This document shows positions 8,023-15,322 of a stretch of DNA of 51,342 nt, piece by piece; within the stretch, counting starts at the first letter, position 1, and the number at the start of each line of letters is the position of its first letter. The position numbers and the translations under genes were made by a program. Below the pieces are notes generated by a model. The model made no database searches. It was not told where the DNA came from and saw only the letters and a list, made by a program, of their open reading frames with translations. Source of the stretch: Variovorax sp. KK3 (GTDB lineage: Bacteria > Pseudomonadota > Gammaproteobacteria > Burkholderiales > Burkholderiaceae_C); NCBI RefSeq assembly GCF_001984055.1, contig NZ_LYVO01000047.1, positions 1 to 51,342 on the forward strand, written 5' to 3'.

Positions 8023-9404
8023 TGCACGACCGGCGCCAGCGGCGCGCGAAGAAGGTGGATGCGGTCGGATTCACCGGCGACCGACCAGGGCCGCCGCACG
8101 CCGCCGAGGGCCTCGGCCACCGCCAGGCCGGCCTGCAGGCCGTCTTCGTGGAAACCCGAGCCGAAGTGCGCGCCGCAGAACCAGACGCCGCCGCGCCCCT
8201 GCAGCGACCACAGCTCGCGCTGGGCCTGCATGGCGGCTGCATCGAAGACCGGATGTTCGTAGACCTCGCTGCGCAGGATGTGGCGTGGCTCTTGCCGCGG
8301 ATTCAGCGTCAGGAACAGCGGCGCCGCGCCGGGGAGCTGCTGCAGCCGGTTCATCCAGTAGGTGACGCAGGGTGCTTCGGCGGCACCGCGCGCGGCAATG
8401 TAGTTCCAGCTCGACCACACGGCGCGCCGCTGCGGCATGGCGGCGGCATCGGCATGCAGCACGGCGTGGTTGCGCGTGTAGCTGAAGGCGCCGAGCAGCC
8501 GCGACTCATCCGTGCCGGCATCGGCCAGAAGGCGCAGCGCCTGGTCCGCGTGGGTCGCGATCACGACGTGGTCGAAGCGCTGGCCGGCCGGCATGGCGGC
8601 CGTGCGGACGGTGACGCCGTCGGCGCCCCGCCGCACGTCGACGACCGGGCTGCCCAGGTGCACGCCCGATCCTGGCGACTGGCCGATGGCCTGCACCAGC
8701 CGCTCGACATAGCAGCGGCTGCCGCCGCGCACGGTGCGCCACGCGGGCCGGTGGCCGAGGTCGAGCAGCTGGTGGTTCTCGCAGAAGCGCACGAAGGCCT
8801 CGACCGGGTACTCGCCGATGCGCGCCGCCGGCGTCGACCAGATAGCGGCCGCCATCGGGTACAGGTGGTCTTCGCGGAACGCGCGGCCGTAGCCGCGCAG
8901 ATCGAGGTACGCGTCGAGCGACATCGGGGCGAGCGCACGAGCGTCGGCGGATGCCTGCCGGTAGAAGCGCACTAGCTCGCGCAGCATCGACCAGAAACGC
9001 GGGCGCAGCAGGTTGCCGCGCTGCGCGAACAGGCCCTGCAACCCGCTGCCGGAGTATTCGAGCGCGCCGCCGTCCAGGCTCACGGCAAAGGACATGTCGG
9101 ACGCGTCGGTTTCCACCCCCAGGTGCGCGAACAGCGCGCCCAGGTTGGGGTAGGCCGATTCGTTGTAGACGATGAAGCCCGTGTCGACCGGCACCGGGCC
9201 GTGTTCGCCAGGCACTTCCACCGTGTTGCTGTGGCCGCCGGGGCGGGGGTCGGCTTCGAACACCGTGACACGGTGCCGCTGCGCCAGCAGCCAGGCGGCG
9301 GACAGGCCCGAAATCCCGCTGCCGACCACGGCGATATCGAGCACCGGGCCGGGCCGCGGGGTGGATGTGGGAGGGGGGGTCTCGAAGCCGGCCGCAAGCG
9401 TCAT
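8019..9404 (-). CDS. FAD-dependent amine-oxidase-like protein
   Basis: This 461-residue flavoprotein has the Rossmann motif DIAVVGSGISGLSAAWLL followed by VFEADPRPGGHSNTV, typical of the amine oxidase/desaturase superfamily that includes carotenoid desaturases and fatty-acid-modifying enzymes linked to Cfa homologs. It is first of three overlapping genes (with DUF1365 and cfa). Its ATG lies 12 nt downstream of the C of a CGTA -10 element, implying a leaderless transcript driven by the divergently encoded ECF sigma factor. A role in oxidising or desaturating methylated acyl chains is plausible from context, but inferred. Confidence 0.87.
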   Translation of the reverse strand: MTLAAGFETPPPTSTPRPGPVLDIAVVGSGISGLSAAWLLAQRHRVTVFEADPRPGGHSNTVEVPGEHGPVPVDTGFIVYNESAYPNLGALFAHLGVETDASDMSFAVSLDGGALEYSGSGLQGLFAQRGNLLRPRFWSMLRELVRFYRQASADARALAPMSLDAYLDLRGYGRAFREDHLYPMAAAIWSTPAARIGEYPVEAFVRFCENHQLLDLGHRPAWRTVRGGSRCYVERLVQAIGQSPGSGVHLGSPVVDVRRGADGVTVRTAAMPAGQRFDHVVIATHADQALRLLADAGTDESRLLGAFSYTRNHAVLHADAAAMPQRRAVWSSWNYIAARGAAEAPCVTYWMNRLQQLPGAAPLFLTLNPRQEPRHILRSEVYEHPVFDAAAMQAQRELWSLQGRGGVWFCGAHFGSGFHEDGLQAGLAVAEALGGVRRPWSVAGESDRIHLLRAPLAPVVQ

Positions 9405-9412
9405 GCCGCTTG

Positions 9413-9438
9413 TACGTGGTGGCCGGGCTTTTGGATTC
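9413..9438 (-). promoter_or_regulatory. ECF-type promoter of the FAD protein-DUF1365-cfa operon
   Basis: On the minus strand GAATCCAAAA (9438-9429) and CGTA (9416-9413) stand in the same register as the motif before the sigma gene: 21 nt from the second base of the -35 hexamer to the C of CGTA. The -35 matches TGATCC at 4 of 6 positions, while CGTA is exact. The start codon begins 12 nt after the C of CGTA. Confidence 0.6.
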
Positions 9439-9456
9439 GGTCGCTTGCGGGCACCA

Positions 9457-9484
9457 TGATCTAATGCCCTGGACGTTGCGTATG
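9457..9484 (+). promoter_or_regulatory. ECF-type promoter of the sigma/chrR operon (autoregulatory)
   Basis: TGATCTAA at 9457-9464 and CGTAT from 9479 have the spacing seen at three other units in the island. It faces away from the operon at 9404, so the two promoters are back to back. Autoregulation is usual for ECF sigma factors; its use here is inferred. Confidence 0.65.
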
Positions 9485-9490
9485 AGTGGC

Positions 9491-10150
9491 ATGCGCACCG
9501 CCCGACAACCCGCGATCACCAGCGCCAGGCCTCTTGCCTCGGCGACGCCCTGGCTGTCGATCGTGACCAAGGAACAGCCGCGAGGATTCGTGCCCAGCAG
9601 CGAGGAACTGAACACATGGCTCAGGGCGGTGGCACTGGCCGCCGACAGACAGGCCTTCGCTGCCTTGTTCAAGCATTTCGCGCCCCGGGTGAAGGCTTAT
9701 CTGATGCTGCGCGGCGCCAGCGAGCCGCTGGCCGAGGAACTCACGCAGGAAGCGATGGTCAGCGTCTGGCGCAAGGCCGCGACCTTCGATCCCGCGCGGG
9801 CCGGCGCGTCGACCTGGATCTTCACCATCGCGCGCAACCTGCGCGTCGATCATCTGCGGCGACAGGGCAATCATCTGCTGTCGGACGACGACGAGCAGGC
9901 CAGCCAGATGCTGGACCCGCTGCCCGCGCTCGACGACCAGGTGCTGGCGCGCGAACGCGAAGCGCGTGTGCGCAAGGCGATGTCCCGCCTGTCCGAGGAA
10001 CAGGCGCAGATCCTGCGGCTGTCCTTCTTCGAAGAGCATCCGCACGCCCAGATCGCGCAGGAGCTGGGCTTGCCGCTGGGCACGGTCAAGTCGCGCGCGC
10101 GACTGGCCATCAGCCACCTGCGCCGACTGCTGGAGGGGCTCGAATCATGA
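9491..10150 (+). CDS. rpoE: ECF RNA polymerase sigma factor, RpoE/ChrR-partner type
   Basis: This 219-residue extracytoplasmic-function sigma factor has sigma region 2 at about residues 50-125 (ending WIFTIARNLRVDHLRRQ) and region 4 at about 160-215 with a helix-turn-helix (HAQIAQELGLPLGTVKSRARLA). Upstream in-frame ATGs at 9464 and 9482 lie inside the promoter motif, so I choose the ATG at 9491, 12 nt after the C of CGTA, the same distance as at the divergent gene. A GTG at 9563 is an alternative. The stop overlaps the ATG of the anti-sigma gene (ATGA), the usual design for a sigma and its inhibitor. Confidence 0.9.
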   Translation: MRTARQPAITSARPLASATPWLSIVTKEQPRGFVPSSEELNTWLRAVALAADRQAFAALFKHFAPRVKAYLMLRGASEPLAEELTQEAMVSVWRKAATFDPARAGASTWIFTIARNLRVDHLRRQGNHLLSDDDEQASQMLDPLPALDDQVLAREREARVRKAMSRLSEEQAQILRLSFFEEHPHAQIAQELGLPLGTVKSRARLAISHLRRLLEGLES

Positions 10151-10800
10151 TCCGCCACCATCCCGGGGACGACCTGCTGCTCGCAATGGCGGCTGGCAGC
10201 CTGGCTGCCGGCCCTGCATTGGTCGTCGCTACCCACGTCGAGGGCTGCGCCCACTGCCAGGCGCAACTGCAGATGCTGGAAAGCGTCGGTGGCGCGCTGC
10301 TGGAGGGGCTGGCGCCCGAGGCCCTGGCACCGGAGGCGATGGCGCGCACGCTGGCCGCGATCGATGCCGTGCCGCTCCAGGCCGAGGCGACCATGCCACG
10401 CGCCGAGCGGCCCGTGCTGCCGCCCGGCATGGCCTGGCCGCGCGCACTCGAGACCTGCACCGCCACGCCATGGCGCTGGCTCGGCCCGGGCATGCGCTGG
10501 AGCCGGCTGCGGCTGCATGCCGATCCCCAGGCCAAGCTGTTCCTGCTGCGCATCGGCGCAGGCCGCAGCCTGGCGACCCATTCGCACAGCGACAGCGAGT
10601 TGACGCAGATATTGCACGGCGCCTTTCACGACGGTCGCGATCTGTTCGGCCCCGGCGATTTCGACGCGGCCGACACGGCGGTGCATCACCAGCCGGTGGT
10701 ACAGGGCGGCAGCGAGTGCATCTGCCTGGCGTCGGTCGAGGGCCGCATGCGCTTCGACAGCCCGCTGGCGCGGGCACTGGCCGCGGTCATCGGCATGTAG
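10147..10800 (+). CDS. chrR: ChrR-type zinc anti-sigma factor with cupin domain
   Basis: This 217-residue protein should hold the upstream sigma factor inactive. The N-terminal anti-sigma domain has the zinc set His4 or His5, His30, Cys34, Cys37 (H-x3-C-x2-C). The C-terminal cupin domain has His145, His147, Glu151 and His180/181, matching the second metal site of Rhodobacter ChrR. In that system singlet oxygen leads to loss of ChrR and release of RpoE; the same signal here is inferred from conservation of both metal sites. It overlaps the sigma gene by four bases and converges with the DUF2177 gene. Confidence 0.92.
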   Translation: MIRHHPGDDLLLAMAAGSLAAGPALVVATHVEGCAHCQAQLQMLESVGGALLEGLAPEALAPEAMARTLAAIDAVPLQAEATMPRAERPVLPPGMAWPRALETCTATPWRWLGPGMRWSRLRLHADPQAKLFLLRIGAGRSLATHSHSDSELTQILHGAFHDGRDLFGPGDFDAADTAVHHQPVVQGGSECICLASVEGRMRFDSPLARALAAVIGM

Positions 10801-10830
10801 CCGACGCTTCAGCGGCCCTTGAGCGGCCCT

Positions 10831-11253
10831 TTAGCGACCTGCGTCGCCGCCGAATACGAGCGCGGCGGCACAGGCCGCTGCGGCCGCTGCGGCGGTCACG
10901 ATCGTGCCCCAGGCCAGGTCGATCAGGGTCAGCCGCCAGGGCCAATCCTTCAGCGTGGCCTTGTTGGTGAAGTCGTAGGTGGCATAGGCGATGAACCCGA
11001 GCAGCGCGCCGCGGCCGAGCGCGGCCGTCCACGAGCGCGCCTCGAGCGCCGGCACCACCGCGAAGAACACGATCCCTGCCAGGTAGAGCGCGTAGAAGAT
11101 GGCGGCCGCTTTCATGTCGAAGCCGGGCTGCATCAGGTGGCCGATGGCAGGTCGGTACAGGCGCTCGGCCATCGTGGAGAGCCACACGGCGTCGAGCACC
11201 AGCAGGGCGGCGCCTCCGGCGACGTAGGCGACGGCGAACTGGCGGATGGTCAT
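10831..11253 (-). CDS. DUF2177 family membrane protein
   Basis: This 140-residue integral membrane protein has about four hydrophobic helices and the family's LDAVWLSTM and YDFTNKATLKDW stretches. The function of DUF2177 is unknown. AGGAG lies about 8 nt before the ATG, so unlike its neighbours this gene has a leadered mRNA. It carries its own ECF-type promoter (11317-11292), the best match in the island, placing it in the presumed stress regulon with the sigma and Cfa genes. Confidence 0.88.
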   Translation of the reverse strand: MTIRQFAVAYVAGGAALLVLDAVWLSTMAERLYRPAIGHLMQPGFDMKAAAIFYALYLAGIVFFAVVPALEARSWTAALGRGALLGFIAYATYDFTNKATLKDWPWRLTLIDLAWGTIVTAAAAAAACAAALVFGGDAGR

Positions 11254-11291
11254 GGATGCTCCTGGTTGAACCGATGGTCGGACCCGTGGGT

Positions 11292-11317
11292 TACGAGCCG
11301 CGGGCCGCGGCGGATCA
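11292..11317 (-). promoter_or_regulatory. ECF-type promoter of the DUF2177 gene
   Basis: On the minus strand an exact TGATCC (11317-11312) and CGTAA (from 11295) sit with the island's common spacing. The TGA of the -35 is also the stop codon of the upstream DUF1295 gene (11317-11315). About 30 nt of leader with an AGGAG site follow before the ATG at 11253. Confidence 0.65.
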
Positions 11318-12106
11318 CCGGGGCGGTGCCCGGCGCGGCGGCGCGGGCACGAAGGCGCTGGTGCGTTCGATGTAGTCGCGGTAGGCGGGGCGCCGCTCGC
11401 CGATGTCTTTTTCGAGCAGGCTCACGCCCGATACCTTGAGCAGCAGGGCCGTCATCAGAAGTGGCGACACCAGGGTCCAGAGCCCCCCGGCGCCGGCCGC
11501 GCCCAGCGCCATGAGCCACAGGCCCCACCACACGCAGGCTTCGCCGAAGTAGTTGGGGTGGCGCGTGTAGCGCCAGAGGCCGCGGTCCATCACGCGGCCC
11601 TCGTGGGCGGGGTCGGCCTTGAAGCGCGCGAGCTGCGCGTCGCCCACCGCTTCGAAGACGATGCCGAACGCTGCCAGTGCCACGCCGGCGACGTCCAGCC
11701 AACCGAAGGGTCGCGGCGAGCCGGCGGCGGCCAGGAAGGGCGCCGAGACCAGCCAGGCCAGCACGCCCTGCAGGCCGAACACGAGGTACACGCTCTTCCA
11801 CGCGAAGTTCGGTTCGTTGCGCTCGCGAATGGCGCGGTAGCGGCGGTCCTCGCCATGCCCCCAGTTGCGCCAGGTGACGTAGAGGCCGAGCCGCAAGGCC
11901 CAGGCGGCGCCGAGCACGGCCATCGTCAGGTCGCGCGCCGGCATCCCAGGGCGAAGCGCGAGGTAGAGCAGGCCGGGGCCGACGATCATCAGCGACCACA
12001 CGCGGTCGGCCAGGCTGGCATCGCGGCGGGCCAGGCTCGCGAACCAGGTCAGCAGGCTGATGCCGAGCGCGAGTGCCAGGCCCGAGGCGGCCAGGGTCGT
12101 CGTCAT
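11315..12106 (-). CDS. DUF1295 (steroid 5-alpha-reductase-like) membrane protein
   Basis: This 263-residue polytopic membrane protein has six or so hydrophobic segments and the DUF1295 hallmark RYTRHPNYFGEACVWWGLW, related to isoprenylcysteine methyltransferase and 5-alpha-reductase folds that bind NADPH or SAM at the membrane. The ATG overlaps the stop of the second cfa-like gene (ATGA, 12103-12106), so the two are a coupled pair. Enzymatic reduction or methylation of membrane lipid is a reasonable inference. A longer reading upstream overlaps the methyltransferase and was not used. Confidence 0.88.
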   Translation of the reverse strand: MTTTLAASGLALALGISLLTWFASLARRDASLADRVWSLMIVGPGLLYLALRPGMPARDLTMAVLGAAWALRLGLYVTWRNWGHGEDRRYRAIRERNEPNFAWKSVYLVFGLQGVLAWLVSAPFLAAAGSPRPFGWLDVAGVALAAFGIVFEAVGDAQLARFKADPAHEGRVMDRGLWRYTRHPNYFGEACVWWGLWLMALGAAGAGGLWTLVSPLLMTALLLKVSGVSLLEKDIGERRPAYRDYIERTSAFVPAPPRRAPPR

Positions 12107-13143
12107 CCGCGATTCTCGAACAGGTAGTGGCTCACCCACCACTGCTGCCCGTCGTCGAAGCCGAACAGCTCGGCCACCGCCATGAAGAAGATGCGCCAGC
12201 GCGACCACCACAACGCCGCGTCGGCGCCATACGTGCCATCGAACAGCGGTTGCAGTTCGGCGCGGTGCTCGTCCATCGTGCGCAGCCAGGCCTCGGCCGT
12301 GCGCTGGTAATGCCGGCCGTCCCAGCGCCAGCGCCGCAGCAGGCGCAGGTCGTCCTGGCAGTGCAGGGCGAGGTCGTCACTGGGCATCATGCCGCCCGAG
12401 AAGAAATGGCGGCTCATCCAGTCGCTGGCATCGCGTTCGACGAAGGCATAGGGCACCGAGCGATGCGCGAACACGTGCATGAAGAAGCGCCCCTCCGGCT
12501 TGAGCCACTGGGCCACCTGGGCGAAGGCGCGCGGCCAGTTACGCAGGTGCTCGAACATCTCGACCGACACCACGCGGTCGAAGCGCTCGGACGTGTCGAA
12601 CGCGTTGATGTCGCAGGTGACGACGCGCACGTTGTCGAGCCCGCGGCGTTGCGCCTCGTGCTCGATGTGCGCGCGCTGGGAATGCGAGTTGGACAAGGCC
12701 GTGATCCAGGCCTGCGGATAGCGCTCGGCCATCCACAGCGTCAGCGAACCCCAGCCGCAGCCCAGCTCGAGGATGTCCTGCCCGTCGGCCAGGCCTGCGC
12801 GCTCGCAGGTCTGCGCCAGCGCGGCCTCTTCGGCCTCGGCCAGGGTCGACACGCCTTCGGGCCAGTACGCGCTGCTGTACTTGCGGTGGGGCCCCAGCAC
12901 GCTGCCGAAGAAGTCGGCGGGCAGTTCGTAGTGCTGTTCGTTGGCCTTCTCGGGCAAGGGAGCCAGCTCGGCGGCGCGCATGCCTTCGACGAACTCGGAT
13001 GTCAGCTCGGCACGGCGTTCGGCGTCGCCGCCGTGCAGCTCGCCCAGCCGTTCGCGCAGCAGGCGGCGGATGCCCACGCGCACGACGGAGTCGGGCATCA
13101 GGCCCTGTTCGGCCCATTGAAGCGCAATGTCGGCAGTCTGCAT
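12103..13143 (-). CDS. second cyclopropane-synthase-like SAM methyltransferase
   Basis: This 346-residue protein is shorter and clearly diverged from the Cfa at 5942-7228: SAM motif ILELGCGWGSLTLWMAERYP, then TALSNSHSQRAHIE and RVVSVEMFEHLRNW. The type resembles Cfa-family enzymes that methylate unsaturated acyl chains, such as UfaM or FufM of furan fatty acid synthesis; which it is needs ortholog comparison. The ATG at 13143 gives the family-like MQTADIALQWAEQG start; the upstream extension crosses the promoter. Transcription appears to start from an ECF-type promoter at 13221-13196, leaving a leader of roughly 45 nt. Confidence 0.88.
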   Translation of the reverse strand: MQTADIALQWAEQGLMPDSVVRVGIRRLLRERLGELHGGDAERRAELTSEFVEGMRAAELAPLPEKANEQHYELPADFFGSVLGPHRKYSSAYWPEGVSTLAEAEEAALAQTCERAGLADGQDILELGCGWGSLTLWMAERYPQAWITALSNSHSQRAHIEHEAQRRGLDNVRVVTCDINAFDTSERFDRVVSVEMFEHLRNWPRAFAQVAQWLKPEGRFFMHVFAHRSVPYAFVERDASDWMSRHFFSGGMMPSDDLALHCQDDLRLLRRWRWDGRHYQRTAEAWLRTMDEHRAELQPLFDGTYGADAALWWSRWRIFFMAVAELFGFDDGQQWWVSHYLFENRG

Positions 13144-13195
13144 GGCCGGTATTCGTCCAGGGTGATGTGCGCGGCACCGTGCCGAGCAAGGCCTG

Positions 13196-13221
13196 TACGC
13201 AGCGAGCAGGCGTTTGGATCT
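13196..13221 (-). promoter_or_regulatory. ECF-type promoter of the second cfa-like/DUF1295 pair
   Basis: On the minus strand AGATCCAAA (from 13221) and CGTAC (from 13199) have the same 21-nt register as the other three motifs. The -35 matches 5 of 6 positions of TGATCC and the following AA is shared with the sigma-gene promoter. Confidence 0.6.
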
Positions 13222-13283
13222 TGCGTGTGGCAAGACCAAGCGGTGCGTGACGTCCGTCCCAGTAGCATCTTTGCTGGAACGCC

Positions 13284-13544
13284 ATGGAAACCACATTGAA
13301 AGCTAAAGGCCAGATGACGCTGCCCAGCGCAGCGCGGGCACAGTTGGGCCTCAAGGCAGGCGACCGGCTGCAGGTGACTGTTGTGGATACCGAGACCATC
13401 GTTTTGAAACGATTGCCGTCGCCGCCGGTTCGGGGTTTGCGGGGGCTGCTCGCACAACCGGCGAGGGCCAGATCCTTGGAAGAAGCGGACGCGGCAATCG
13501 CCGATCATCTGCGCGAGAAGCAACGCGTCGGCATGAAGAAGTAA
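13284..13544 (+). CDS. AbrB/MazE-type antitoxin (VapB-like)
   Basis: This 86-residue protein has an N-terminal swapped-hairpin AbrB DNA-binding domain (residues about 3-45: LKAKGQMTLPSAARAQLGLKAGDRL) and a C-terminal charged tail that would wrap the toxin. Such proteins repress their own operon and neutralise a partner toxin. Immediately downstream lies only a shortened PIN-domain remnant, so the antitoxin appears to be an orphan. The gene is intact and may still bind DNA. It is divergent from the methyltransferase operon, with 140 nt between them. Confidence 0.85.
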   Translation: METTLKAKGQMTLPSAARAQLGLKAGDRLQVTVVDTETIVLKRLPSPPVRGLRGLLAQPARARSLEEADAAIADHLREKQRVGMKK

Positions 13545-13546
13545 CA

Positions 13547-13687
13547 GCGCTCGACACCAACTTTTTTGCCAAGTTCGAGCGTGGCTCCAGGGCCATCCCT
13601 CGGCTGGCGCAGGCTGCCGGCCACGCTCCGGTCCTGACGTTCGACAAGCGGGCGGCGAAGACCTCTACGCACCAGTTGCTGCGTTGA
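13547..13687 (+). pseudogene. remnant of a PIN-domain (VapC-like) toxin
   Basis: The frame reads ALDTNFFAKFERGSR and then PRLAQAAGHAPVLTFDKRAAK before a TGA. The first piece matches the N-terminal Asp motif of PIN ribonucleases, the second the C-terminal VLTFDKR segment, so about two thirds of a normal 130-residue domain is missing between them. There is no start codon: the position expected for GTG reads GTA, within GTAA, whose TAA ends the antitoxin gene. Both facts argue that the toxin is dead. The identification rests on short motifs. Confidence 0.7.
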
Positions 13688-13715
13688 TCGTTCACCGATC
13701 CGCGGCCGGCCCCGC

Positions 13716-14264
13716 TCAGCGCGTCCGGCCGCTCCGGTACATCCCGGTGGCAGTGCGGTTGAGCACGGCGGCCTGCCCGATTCGCGCCATCGAGCTGCCC
13801 ACGTGGGCATGGGTGATGGCGATGCCCAGCGCGTCGGCGGCGTCGCTGCCGGGCAGGCCGGGCAACTGAAGCAGCCGGCGCACCATCTCCTGCACCTGCG
13901 CCTTGGCGGCCTTGCCGTGGCCGGCGACGGCCTGCTTCATCTGCAGCGCCGTGTATTCGGCCACGGGCAACGCGTTGGAGACCAGCGCGGTGAGGCAGGC
14001 GCCGCGCGCCTGGCCCAGCAGCAGCGTGGACTGCGGGTTGACGTTGACGAACACGATCTCGACCGCGGCCACGTCGGGCTGGTAGCGCGTCACGATCTCG
14101 CCGATGCCGTCGTACAGCACCTTGAGCCGCGCCGGCAGCTCGCCCTGCGCCACCTTGCGGGTGCTGATGGTGCCGCTGGCCACGTAGCGCAGCGCGTGGC
14201 CTTCCATGTCCACCACGCCGAAGCCGGTGGTCTGCAGGCCGGGGTCGATGCCGAGGATTCTCAT
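13716..14264 (-). CDS. ruvC: Holliday junction resolvase RuvC
   Basis: This 182-residue endonuclease resolves Holliday junctions with RuvAB. The catalytic carboxylates are visible: Asp7 in GIDPG, Glu in AVEIVFVNVNPQ, and the paired Asp residues in GSDAADALGIAITHA. Length is typical (about 173-182). The ATG overlaps the stop of the cdsA-like gene (ATGA, 14261-14264). Adjacent ruvA and ruvB are not in the window; the gene instead forms the tail of a phospholipid-synthesis operon. Confidence 0.96.
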   Translation of the reverse strand: MRILGIDPGLQTTGFGVVDMEGHALRYVASGTISTRKVAQGELPARLKVLYDGIGEIVTRYQPDVAAVEIVFVNVNPQSTLLLGQARGACLTALVSNALPVAEYTALQMKQAVAGHGKAAKAQVQEMVRRLLQLPGLPGSDAADALGIAITHAHVGSSMARIGQAAVLNRTATGMYRSGRTR

Positions 14265-15322
14265 GCGCCGAAATACCAGCGGACGGAGTGGAAGAACACG
14301 GGCGCCGCGAAGCACAGCGCATCGACGCGGTCGAGCAGGCCGTTGGCGCCGGTCACGCCCACCTCGCGCCGGCCCCAGCTGGGAATGCCGCGGTCGCGCT
14401 TGAGTGCCTTCATCACCAGGTGGCCCATCGAGCCGGCCACGCAGGCCAGTAGCGCGACGGCCAGGGCCTGCTCGAAACGGAAGGGCGTGATGAACGAGAA
14501 AAGCGCGCCGACGACGCTCGCGATGGCCATGCCGATGGCCCAGCTGCGCCAGTTGAAGCTGCTGCTGACGTGCGGGGCCACCGGGTCGTCGCGGAACAGC
14601 CAATGACCGGCCCGCTTCAAGGCGCCGCGCGTTGCGGCGTCGTCCTCTTCGGTGCCCGGCAGGCTGCTGCGCCGCGCGATCACGTGCTGCACCAGCACGC
14701 AGGTCTGCACCACGAAGACGAGGAAGAACACGAGGAAGGCGCTCTTGCCCTCGTAGCCCGGGAAGGACAGCAGCAGCAGCGCCGGCACGTGGCTCATGCC
14801 GTAGACGCAGACCATGATGCCCCACTGCAGCTTGGCATTGCGCTCGAGGAAGTGGTTCGGGTCGTCAGCGAGCGCGCTCACCACCGGGATGGCCAGGAAC
14901 ACGTAGACCGGGATGAACACGGTGAACAGGTCGAAGCGTGCCGTGGCCACCAGCCAGAACTGGATCGGCAGCACGATGAAGAAGGCCAGGATCAGGCTGC
15001 GGTGGTCGCCGCGCCGGGTCGGCGACAGGGTGATGAACTCGCGCAGCGCGAAGAAGGAGATGAGCGCGAACAGGATGGTGGCGATCGTCTCGCCGAGCGC
15101 CCAGCCGACCCAGAACACCACGACCATGAACCAGGTGGTGCCCAGCAGCTTGCGGAAGTGGGCGAGCTCGCGCTGCCAGCGCTCGTCGTGCACGGGGTTG
15201 CGCCGTTCGCGGAAGGTCAACAGAAAGGCCACCGTGCTCACGAGCACGAGCAGGCCGAAGACGATGAAGAACAGCGCCGCGACCTGCTGCGTCGGTGTGA
15301 GCTGGCGGAGGAACTGGTTCAT
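14261..15322 (-). CDS. cdsA: CdsA-like phosphatidate cytidylyltransferase
   Basis: This 353-residue polytopic membrane protein should make CDP-diacylglycerol from phosphatidate and CTP. The CdsA signature is recognisable near the C-terminus (KRDRGIPSWGRREVGVTG, then LLDRVDAL). It is longer than E. coli CdsA (about 285). Several such Cds homologs coexist in Burkholderiales, so this may not be the main housekeeping copy. It starts on the base after the acyltransferase stop, so the preceding enzyme makes the likely substrate. Confidence 0.88.
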   Translation of the reverse strand: MNQFLRQLTPTQQVAALFFIVFGLLVLVSTVAFLLTFRERRNPVHDERWQRELAHFRKLLGTTWFMVVVFWVGWALGETIATILFALISFFALREFITLSPTRRGDHRSLILAFFIVLPIQFWLVATARFDLFTVFIPVYVFLAIPVVSALADDPNHFLERNAKLQWGIMVCVYGMSHVPALLLLSFPGYEGKSAFLVFFLVFVVQTCVLVQHVIARRSSLPGTEEDDAATRGALKRAGHWLFRDDPVAPHVSSSFNWRSWAIGMAIASVVGALFSFITPFRFEQALAVALLACVAGSMGHLVMKALKRDRGIPSWGRREVGVTGANGLLDRVDALCFAAPVFFHSVRWYFGA

